Positions 18,251 to 24,643 of a DNA stretch of 64,000 bases are shown piece by piece. The stretch is taken from positions 30,870 through 94,869 of the forward strand of contig NZ_QQNA01000145.1 in NCBI RefSeq assembly GCF_003346515.1, in the 5' to 3' direction. This DNA is from Streptomyces corynorhini. GTDB lineage: Bacteria > Actinomycetota > Actinomycetes > Streptomycetales > Streptomycetaceae. The first letter of the stretch is position 1. The number at the start of each line of letters is the position of its first letter. The notes under the pieces are model-generated. The model ran no database searches. It had not been told where the DNA came from and saw only the letters and a program-made list of their open reading frames with translations. A program made the translations under genes and the position numbers.

Positions 18251-19087
18251 TCAGCCGAGCGCGGACTGTCGACGTCGGCTGGTGTACCAGACCAGACCCG
18301 CTGTCGCGGCGGCCGCGCCCACGGCCGCCGCCGCGACCAGTGCGGGACGGGGTGGCATGGAGAAGGCGGGGAGTCGCTGTTTGAGTCGAACGGGTCGGTT
18401 GAAGACGAGAATCGGCCATGCGTGCGCTGTCGCCTCCCGGCGCAGTGCGCGATCCGGATTGACCGCGTGGGGATGGCCGACGGATTCGAGCATGGGGACG
18501 TCGGTGATGGAGTCGCTGTACGCGTAGCAGCGCGACAGGTCGTACCCCTCGGACGCGGCGAGCGCCTTGACCGCCTCGGCCTTGGTCGGGCCGTAGGCGT
18601 AGTACTCCACCTCGCCGGTGAAGCAGCCGTCGGCGCCGACGACCATCCGGGTGGCGACGACCCGGTCCGCTCCGAGTAGTTCTCCGATCGGTTCGACGAC
18701 CTCCGCGCCCGACGTGGAGACGATCACCACGTCACGGCCCGCGGTGTGGTGGTTCTCGATGAGGGACGCCGCCTCGTCGTAGATGATCGGGTCGATCAGG
18801 TCGTGCAGTGTCTCGGCGACGATCTCTTTGACCTGCTGGACGTTCCAGCCTTTGCAGAGCGCGGACAGGTACTCCCGCATGCGCTCCATCTGGTCGTGAT
18901 CGGCTCCTCCGGCGAGGAAGACGAACTGCGCGTATGCGGTGCGCAGTACTGCCCGGCGGTTGATCAGGCCGCCTTGGTAGAAGGACTTGCCGAAGGTCAA
19001 CGTCGATGACTTCGCAATGACCGTCTTGTCCAGGTCGAAGAAGGCTGCGGTACGAGGCAAGGAGTGGTTTTCCACAGTGCCGAGCAT
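18251..19087 (-). CDS. HAD-IB family phosphatase with C-terminal membrane anchor
   Basis: This 278-aa protein has HAD motif I FDLDKT, motif II STSGAE, the motif III lysine in GPTKAEAV and motif IV DSITDVPML. These place it with SerB-like and CicA-like HAD-IB hydrolases. A C-terminal helix (about residues 248-266) followed by RRRQSALG suggests membrane anchoring. Streptomyces keep it divergent from the ssd/tad operon; mycobacterial homologues likewise sit beside tad genes. The substrate is unknown, possibly a phospholipid or phosphoserine-like compound. Confidence 0.88.
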   Translation of the reverse strand: MLGTVENHSLPRTAAFFDLDKTVIAKSSTLTFGKSFYQGGLINRRAVLRTAYAQFVFLAGGADHDQMERMREYLSALCKGWNVQQVKEIVAETLHDLIDPIIYDEAASLIENHHTAGRDVVIVSTSGAEVVEPIGELLGADRVVATRMVVGADGCFTGEVEYYAYGPTKAEAVKALAASEGYDLSRCYAYSDSITDVPMLESVGHPHAVNPDRALRREATAHAWPILVFNRPVRLKQRLPAFSMPPRPALVAAAAVGAAAATAGLVWYTSRRRQSALG

Positions 19088-19223
19088 ATGCGCCCACCAT
19101 TCGGCGTAAGCTATGGCGCGTGGGTTTGCCTGAGAAGGCTCTCGGGTACACCATGGAAGTCACGGATCGTTCGCGACCGTGCTAACCCGGTCCGGCTCCT
19201 CCCCCCCCCGAGTCGGCCGTGGG

Positions 19224-19248
19224 GACGACCCCCGCGGCGGGGGTCGTC
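19224..19248. terminator. Perfect 10-bp hairpin, possible terminator or RNA stem
   Basis: Arms GACGACCCCC and GGGGGTCGTC flank a GCGGC loop. It lies in a divergent region where a terminator is unexpected, so it could belong to a short RNA or insulate the two promoters. Confidence 0.5.
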
Positions 19249-19411
19249 GCATGTCCGGACCCGTTTTCGGCTCTCGCATCGCGATCCACTCCTCTTCTCG
19301 CCCCTCGTGCGCGGCGCTGTCTCCGCCAGCATGCCCGTCACTGTGGGTAGTTGATGCGCTGCACTCCGGAAGTCACCGGTATGAGCTACCGGGATATTCA
19401 CAACTGTCGAG

Positions 19412-19440
19412 TTGTCCACAGTTTTCCAGCAAGATCCACA
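19412..19440 (+). promoter_or_regulatory. DnaA-box-like pair
   Basis: TTGTCCACA (19412-19420) equals the Streptomyces DnaA-box consensus as I know it. AGATCCACA (19432-19440) is a weaker copy 20 bp on, and TATTCACAA (about 19394) is a further partial match. Confidence 0.45.
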
Positions 19441-19500
19441 CGATTTCCTTGTTCCCGTGCACGGTGATTCCGGCCGCGAAGTTCGCGGAAGCCGGAATCA

Positions 19501-19570
19501 CGGATACCGGATCATCGCGAGATCTCCGATAGGGGACACGCGGATACCGGATCGAGGCACGGATAGGGGG
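19501..19570 (+). repeat. Imperfect composite direct repeat before ssd
   Basis: CGGATACCGGATC occurs exactly at 19501-19513 and 19541-19553. Each copy is followed by a (C)GATAGGGG element (about 19527 and 19561). The second copy ends 9 bp before the ssd start, so it may overlap the promoter or leader. Confidence 0.75.
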
Positions 19571-19578
19571 CGGGCACC

Positions 19579-20688
19579 ATGGCTGGATCCATGACATCCG
19601 ATCGGTCGTCGGCGGCGCAGGAGCGCCGGGCGGGACCGCTGATCGTCACCGAGGACGTGGACCTGCTCGACGATCTGCTGCGGCTGTGCGCCGCGGCCGG
19701 CGCCGAGCCCGAGGTGCACCACACGGTTCCGGAGCGCGGGGGCGCCTGGGAGGAAGCGCCGATGGTCCTTGTCGGCGACGACGCGGCGGCCCGCTGCCGC
19801 GGAGCCTCCCGCCGACGGGGCGTCATGCTCGTCGGCCGGCATCAGGACGACCCCGGCGTGTGGCGGCGCGCGGTGGAGATCGGCGCGGACTGCGTGCTCC
19901 GGCTGCCCGACGCGGAGAGCTGGCTGGTGGACCGCCTCGCCGACGCAGCCGAGGGCGTGGGACGGCAGGCACTCACCGTCGGTGTGATCGGCGGGCGAGG
20001 CGGTGCCGGGGCCTCCACGCTGGCCTGCGCGCTGGCCGTCACCGCCGCGCGTGAGGGCCGGCGCACCATGCTCGTCGACGGAGACCCGCTCGGCGGCGGC
20101 CTCGACGTGCTGCTCGGCGGCGAACAGGCGGAAGGCAGGCGCTGGCCTGATTTCGCCGCTTCCAAAGGACGCGTGGCGGGCGGAGCCCTGGAGGAGTCGC
20201 TGCCGCACCTTCATCAACTACGGGTGCTCAGCTGGGACCGCGGCGATTCCGTGCTGGTGCGGCCGGAGGCCATACGGTCGGTGCTCGCCGCGGCCCGCAG
20301 GCGTGGGGGCATCGTGGTGGTGGATCTGCCGCGCCGGGTGGACGAGGCCGTGGCGGAGGCTCTCGCCCAGCTGGATGTGGGGCTCATGGTGGTCCCAGCC
20401 GAGCTGCGCGCCGTGGCGGCGGCCGGCCGGGTGGCCTCGACGGTGAGCATGGTGCTCCCGGATCTGCGGGCGGTGGTGCGCGGGCCGTACGCCGCCGGAC
20501 TGGACGAGCAGTGGATCGCCGACGCGCTGCGACTCCCGCTCGCGGGCGAACTCCCGCTGGAACCGGGCCTGGCACAGGCCCAGGACGGCGGCGATCCGCC
20601 GGGATCCCAGCGGCGCGGGCCGCTGGCCGCGTTCTGCACGGCCTTCTGGGAGCGGGCGCTGGAGCGGGAAGAGAGCGTGCCGTCATGA
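19579..20688 (+). CDS. ssd: Septum-site-determining-like CpaE/Ssd ATPase-fold protein
   Basis: This 369-aa protein has a receiver-like N-terminus (residues ~20-125) and a MinD/ParA-like domain (~130-330). The P-loop reads GGRGGAGAST, lacking both the signature and the usual lysine, as in actinobacterial Ssd; the Asp of LVDGDPLGGG remains. It heads the tad operon and probably positions or recruits the pilus machine, or affects septation. The stop overlaps the tadA start (ATGA). Confidence 0.87.
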   Translation: MAGSMTSDRSSAAQERRAGPLIVTEDVDLLDDLLRLCAAAGAEPEVHHTVPERGGAWEEAPMVLVGDDAAARCRGASRRRGVMLVGRHQDDPGVWRRAVEIGADCVLRLPDAESWLVDRLADAAEGVGRQALTVGVIGGRGGAGASTLACALAVTAAREGRRTMLVDGDPLGGGLDVLLGGEQAEGRRWPDFAASKGRVAGGALEESLPHLHQLRVLSWDRGDSVLVRPEAIRSVLAAARRRGGIVVVDLPRRVDEAVAEALAQLDVGLMVVPAELRAVAAAGRVASTVSMVLPDLRAVVRGPYAAGLDEQWIADALRLPLAGELPLEPGLAQAQDGGDPPGSQRRGPLAAFCTAFWERALEREESVPS

Positions 20689-21848
20689 GCGTCGTCGCGC
20701 CGCCTGGCGGGCTGCTGGACGCCGTACGCCAGCGGCTGGCGGAGAGCGGCGCCGACCCCACACCCGCGAGGGTGGCGGCGGCGCTGCGGGCCCAGGGCCG
20801 GCTGCTGGGCGATACGGAAGTGCTCGGCGCGGCGGAGGAGTTGCGCTGCGAGCTGGTGGGGACCGGGCCGCTGGAGCCGCTGCTGGCGGACCCCATGGTG
20901 ACGGACGTGCTGGTCACGGCGCCCGATCGGGTCTGGGTGGATCGTGGGGGTGGCTTGCAGCTCACGGCGGTGTCGTTCGCGGACGCCGCCTCGGTACGAA
21001 GGCTGGCGCAGCGGCTCGCCGCCGCGGCCGGGCGGCGGCTCGACGACGCCAGGCCCTGGGCGGACGCCCGGTTGCCCGACGGGACCCGGATGCACGTGGT
21101 GCTGCCGCCCGTGGCCGTCGGCTGCGCGTGTCTCTCGCTGCGGGTGGTGCGGCCCAAGGCGTTCTCGCTGGCCGAGCTGACCGGGGCGGGGACCGTGCCG
21201 CCCGGTGGGGACCGGGTGCTGCGGGCGCTGATCGAGGCCAGGCTGTCCTTCTTGATCAGCGGCGGCACCGGCACGGGCAAGACCACGCTTCTCTCGACTC
21301 TCCTCGGCCTGGTCGGGCCGGGTGAACGGATTGTGCTGGCCGAGGACTCGGCCGAGCTGCGGCCCGACCACCCGCATGTGGTGCGGCTGGAGGGCCGGCC
21401 CGCCAACCAGGAGGGCGCGGGTCTGGTGACGCTGCGGGATCTGGTCAGACAGGCGCTGCGGATGCGGCCGGACCGACTGGTCGTCGGCGAGGTCAGGGGC
21501 CATGAGGTCACCGAACTGCTGGCCGCCCTGAACACGGGCCATGAAGGGGGCTGTGGCACGGTCCACGCCAACGCGGCGGCGGACGTGCCCGCGCGGCTGG
21601 AGGCCCTCGGCACGGCGGCCGGGCTCGACCGGGCGGCTCTGCACAGCCAGTTGGCGGCCGCGCTGTCGGTCGTCGTCCATCTCGTACGGGCCAGGGACGG
21701 GCTCCGCCGCGTCGCCGAGGTGCATGTGCTGGAGCGGGACGCCGCGGGGCTGGTGGTGCCGGTGCCCGCGCTGCGCTGGGGCGCGGAGGGATTCGCGCGG
21801 GAGCGTGGCTGGCCGAGGCTGCTGGGGCTGATCGGGGGCGCGCTGTGA
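20685..21848 (+). CDS. tadA: TadA/CpaF secretion ATPase
   Basis: This 387-aa hexameric ATPase powers Flp/Tad pilus assembly. Walker A GGTGTGKTT, the Asp box region VLAEDSAELRP, Walker B-like RPDRLVVGEVRG and the His box GCGTVHAN are present. The ATG start overlaps the ssd stop and the stop overlaps tadB (GTGA), so coupling is tight. An open upstream extension to 20511 lies inside ssd and is not needed. Confidence 0.93.
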   Translation: MSVVAPPGGLLDAVRQRLAESGADPTPARVAAALRAQGRLLGDTEVLGAAEELRCELVGTGPLEPLLADPMVTDVLVTAPDRVWVDRGGGLQLTAVSFADAASVRRLAQRLAAAAGRRLDDARPWADARLPDGTRMHVVLPPVAVGCACLSLRVVRPKAFSLAELTGAGTVPPGGDRVLRALIEARLSFLISGGTGTGKTTLLSTLLGLVGPGERIVLAEDSAELRPDHPHVVRLEGRPANQEGAGLVTLRDLVRQALRMRPDRLVVGEVRGHEVTELLAALNTGHEGGCGTVHANAAADVPARLEALGTAAGLDRAALHSQLAAALSVVVHLVRARDGLRRVAEVHVLERDAAGLVVPVPALRWGAEGFARERGWPRLLGLIGGAL

Positions 21849-22723
21849 CGCCCGCGATGACGGCTGTGGTGCTCGCGGCGGTGATCTGCGCGGGAGCGGC
21901 CGCCTGGCTGATGGCCGGTCATGAGCCGGGGCTGCGCAGGGCCGGGGCGCTGCTCATCGGCGACGGGCCGACGGGCGCGCCGCCGCCGGGGGCGCCGCCC
22001 TGGGAGCGGGGGCTGTGGCGAGCGCGCACGGGGCTGCCGCGGCTGGGCCGGGAGTGGCTCTGCCTGCCGCCCGCGCTGCTGCTCGCCCTGTGGGGGGACT
22101 CGCCACTGCCGCTGGTCGGGGGAGTGCTGGCGGTGCCCCTCGTGAGGCGGCGGATCGGAGCCCGGGAACTGAGACGTGCGCGAGAGCGGTGCGCCGACGG
22201 GGTCCTCGCGCTCTGCGGGGTGGCGGCGGCCGAGCTGAGAGCCGGTTCCCAGCCCTTACCGGCCCTGCTGACCGCCGCCGGGACCACGGGCGGGCTGGGG
22301 CGCGCGCAGGCAGCGGTGCTGGCCGCGGCGCGGTTCGGCGGCGACGTGCCCGGCGCGCTGCGGCAGGCGGCGCAGGAACCGGGAGCGGACGGTCTGGTGG
22401 GGGTCGCGGCCTGCTGGCGGGTGGCTGTGGACAGCGGGGCGGGACTCGCGGCCGGGCTGGACCGGCTGGAGACCGCGCTCCGGGCGGAGAAGGACCAGCG
22501 GGAGGGGCTACGGGCCCAGTTGGCGGGCGCCTGGTCGACGGTGGTGGTGCTCGCGCTGCTGCCGGTGGTGGGGCTCCTGATGGGCGCGGCGCTGGGCGCC
22601 GATCCGCTGCGCGTGCTGCTGCACACCCCGGCCGGTCTGGGATGTCTGGCCGTCGGCGGGCTGCTGGAGGCCACGGGGCTGTGGTGGGCGGCCCGCGTGG
22701 TGCGGACCGGGGAGCCGTCATGA
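21845..22723 (+). CDS. tadB: TadB-like type II secretion F-domain membrane protein
   Basis: This 292-aa inner-membrane platform protein of the Tad pilus has an N-terminal helix, a pair of helices near residues 75-100, a cytoplasmic GspF-type helical domain (about 110-225) and C-terminal helices (about 232-285). Codon 138 (22256-22258) is TTA, the codon read by the bldA tRNA, so TadB synthesis may be delayed until differentiation. The ends overlap tadA (GTGA) and tadC (ATGA). Confidence 0.88.
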   Translation: MTPAMTAVVLAAVICAGAAAWLMAGHEPGLRRAGALLIGDGPTGAPPPGAPPWERGLWRARTGLPRLGREWLCLPPALLLALWGDSPLPLVGGVLAVPLVRRRIGARELRRARERCADGVLALCGVAAAELRAGSQPLPALLTAAGTTGGLGRAQAAVLAAARFGGDVPGALRQAAQEPGADGLVGVAACWRVAVDSGAGLAAGLDRLETALRAEKDQREGLRAQLAGAWSTVVVLALLPVVGLLMGAALGADPLRVLLHTPAGLGCLAVGGLLEATGLWWAARVVRTGEPS

Positions 22724-23508
22724 GCGGGGAGTTCGCCCCCAGGCTGTGGACGCTGCTCCCACTGCTCGCGGCCGTGTGCTGTCTGGGCCTGGCGGTGGCG
22801 GCCCGGCGCCGGGAACGCCGGATACGCGGACGGCTCGTGGCTCTGCTGAACGCAGGTCACGGGCGCGCCGGACCGGGGACGGCGCCCTGGACGAGGACGC
22901 GAGCGTGGGCGGAGCGGTGCGGGCCGCCACTCGGCGCGGTGATCACCGGCTGGGTGCTGGTCGGCGGGGTCGCGGGCTTGGCCGTGGGGCTCGCGGGCGC
23001 GTACGCGGTCCGTCGCCTGTGGCGTACCCGAAGACGTGACGACCCCGAGCGGGCACGGACCGCCGAAGCGGCGCGGCAACTTCCGCTCGCCGCCGATCTG
23101 CTGGCCGCCTGCCTCACCGCGGGTGCCGGTCCGCGCGAGGCGGCGGAGGCGGTGGGCGAGTCCCTCGGCGGCCCGGTCGGTGACCGGCTGGCCCGTACGG
23201 CGGCGGAGCTGCGCCTCGGCGGTGAACCGGCCGAGGCGTGGGGGCGGCTCGGCGCCGTGCCGGGAGCGGCGGGGCTGGCCCGCTGTCTGGAACGGGCCGG
23301 TGCCACAGGGGCGCCGGCGGCGGAGCCGGTGTCCAGGCTGGCCGAGGGGCTGAGAGCGGAGCGCTCGCGGGCCGCCGTCGCCCGGGGCCAGCGCGCCCAG
23401 GTGCTGATCACCGCGCCGGTGGGGCTGTGTTTCCTCCCCGCCTTTCTGGCGGTGGGCGTGGCGCCCGTGGTCATCGGCCTGGCGAGCACGCTGCTGACCG
23501 GCGGTTGA
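22720..23508 (+). CDS. tadC: TadC-like type II secretion F-domain membrane protein
   Basis: This 262-aa partner of TadB has an N-terminal helix, a pair at about residues 70-95, a GspF-type domain marked by ARQLPLAADLLAACLTAGAG and C-terminal hydrophobic segments. Start ATG at 22720 overlaps the tadB stop; longer upstream frames lie inside tadB. The stop is followed by a hairpin and then the pilin gene, the only non-overlapping junction of the operon. Confidence 0.88.
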   Translation: MSGEFAPRLWTLLPLLAAVCCLGLAVAARRRERRIRGRLVALLNAGHGRAGPGTAPWTRTRAWAERCGPPLGAVITGWVLVGGVAGLAVGLAGAYAVRRLWRTRRRDDPERARTAEAARQLPLAADLLAACLTAGAGPREAAEAVGESLGGPVGDRLARTAAELRLGGEPAEAWGRLGAVPGAAGLARCLERAGATGAPAAEPVSRLAEGLRAERSRAAVARGQRAQVLITAPVGLCFLPAFLAVGVAPVVIGLASTLLTGG

Positions 23509-23515
23509 ACATCTC

Positions 23516-23559
23516 GGCCGGGCGTTCTCCGCCCGGCCTCCGATACAAGATCCGATACA
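23516..23559 (+). promoter_or_regulatory. Hairpin plus 9-bp direct repeats before the pilin gene
   Basis: GGCCGGGCG (23516-23524) pairs with CGCCCGGCC (23530-23538). TCCGATACA follows at 23539-23547 and 23551-23559, a 12-bp period. The position between tadC and the pilin gene suggests control of relative pilin expression by processing, attenuation or a separate promoter. Confidence 0.5.
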
Positions 23560-23575
23560 GAAACGGGAGGCCGAC

Positions 23576-23794
23576 ATGCGGATGTGTGTGCGGATGTGGG
23601 GAAAGGCGCGACGAGTGCGCGGGGTGTGGGCGCGCAGGTTCGGTACCGATAGCGGGATGACCACGTCCGAGTATGCGGTCGGGACGATCGCCGCCTGCGC
23701 CTTCGCGGCGGTGCTGTACAAGGTGGTGACGAGCGGCCCGGTGTCCGGAGCCTTGCAGTCGCTCATCGGGAAGGCGCTCGATGCGCAGTTCTGA
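23576..23794 (+). CDS. Flp-type prepilin (DUF4244 family)
   Basis: This 72-aa protein has a basic leader of about 27 residues, a cleavage-like G|MTTSEYAVG site with Glu at position 5 of the mature form, and one long hydrophobic helix. That is the layout of class III Flp prepilins. It is probably the pilus subunit of the operon, processed by a prepilin peptidase that is not in the window. The stop overlaps the TadE-like start by 14 bp. Confidence 0.88.
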   Translation: MRMCVRMWGKARRVRGVWARRFGTDSGMTTSEYAVGTIAACAFAAVLYKVVTSGPVSGALQSLIGKALDAQF

Positions 23795-24206
23795 ACCCGG
23801 AAGGGCTCGCCGTGGCGGCAGAGTCGCCGACAGAGGCGCGGTGACGGCGGAGGCGGCGGTGGCGGTACCCGCGCTGGTGGTGTTCACCATGGCGCTGGTC
23901 TGGGCGCTGACGGCGGCCTCCGCGCAGATCCAGTGCGTGGACGCGGCGCGCGCGGGGGCACGTGCGGCCGCCAGGTCGGAGCCGGAGGCCGCGGCGATGG
24001 CCGCCGCCCGGTCGGCCGCCCCGGCGGGCGCCAGGGTCACCCTGGGGCGTACGGGCGGTCTGTGGCGGGTGCGGGTGGAGGCCCCCGCGCCGGGGCCGGG
24101 GGCGCTGGCGTTGACGCTCACGGCGCAGGCAGTGGCGTCGGCGGAGGACGCTTCCGACGTCACGGGGCAGGCGGCGGACGTCCCGGTCGCGGGGGTGGCT
24201 CCATGA
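23781..24206 (+). CDS. TadE-like minor pilin
   Basis: This 141-aa protein has a basic N-terminus, then DRGAVTAEAAVAVPALVVF, the TadE motif with a conserved Glu in the membrane helix, and an exported Ala-rich domain. Such pseudopilins accompany Flp pili. The stop overlaps the next start (ATGA). Confidence 0.88.
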   Translation: MRSSEPGRARRGGRVADRGAVTAEAAVAVPALVVFTMALVWALTAASAQIQCVDAARAGARAAARSEPEAAAMAAARSAAPAGARVTLGRTGGLWRVRVEAPAPGPGALALTLTAQAVASAEDASDVTGQAADVPVAGVAP

Positions 24207-24643
24207 CCGGGGACAGGACAGGAGGCACCGGGGACCGGGGGTCCGCGACGGTGTGGGTGGCCATGGCGGCGACCATGATGTGCGCGGTGTTCGCGGTGGT
24301 GCTCGCCATGGGACAGGCGGTCGCCGCCCGGCACCGGGCGGGCGCGGTGGCCGATCTGGCCGCGCTCGCGGCGGCGGACCACGCGCTCGCCGGACCGGCG
24401 GAGGCGTGCCGCAGGGCGGTCGAGGTGGCGGCCGCCCAGGGCGGTGAGGTGGTGCGGTGCTCCCTGAGCGGGGAGATCTCCGACGTGACCGCGCGCGCCG
24501 CCTTCGGGCCGTACACGCCCGCGGTCAGGGCTCGGGCGGGCCCTGCGGGGCCGCCGTTTCCGCCCCGGCCGCCGCCACCTCGGCCTTCGCCTTCGCCACC
24601 GGACTCCGCTCCACCCGCGTCTCCTCTCCGGGCGCCGACTTGA
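24203..24643 (+). CDS. TadG/Rv3654c-like secreted pilus-associated protein
   Basis: This 146-aa protein starts DRGSATVWVAMAATMM, a TadE/G-like N-terminal helix, then AVAARHRAGAVADLAALAAAD, typical of the Rv3654c family. Two cysteines (EACRRAV, VVRCSLS) fit a disulfide. The last ~35 residues are Pro/Ser-rich and overlap the 3' end of the opposite-strand helicase by 119 bp. The conserved domain ends near VRARAG, so the tail may come from read-through. Confidence 0.82.
   Translation: MTGDRTGGTGDRGSATVWVAMAATMMCAVFAVVLAMGQAVAARHRAGAVADLAALAAADHALAGPAEACRRAVEVAAAQGGEVVRCSLSGEISDVTARAAFGPYTPAVRARAGPAGPPFPPRPPPPRPSPSPPDSAPPASPLRAPT

Larger units (their letters stand above)
19088..19578. other. Divergent control region upstream of ssd with DnaA-box-like sites and repeats
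   Basis: This 491-bp region holds a 9-C run at about 19201, a perfect hairpin at 19224-19248, DnaA-box-like nonamers at 19412-19440, and duplicated CGGATACCGGATC elements at 19501 and 19541. No open frame with support is present. Confidence 0.65.
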
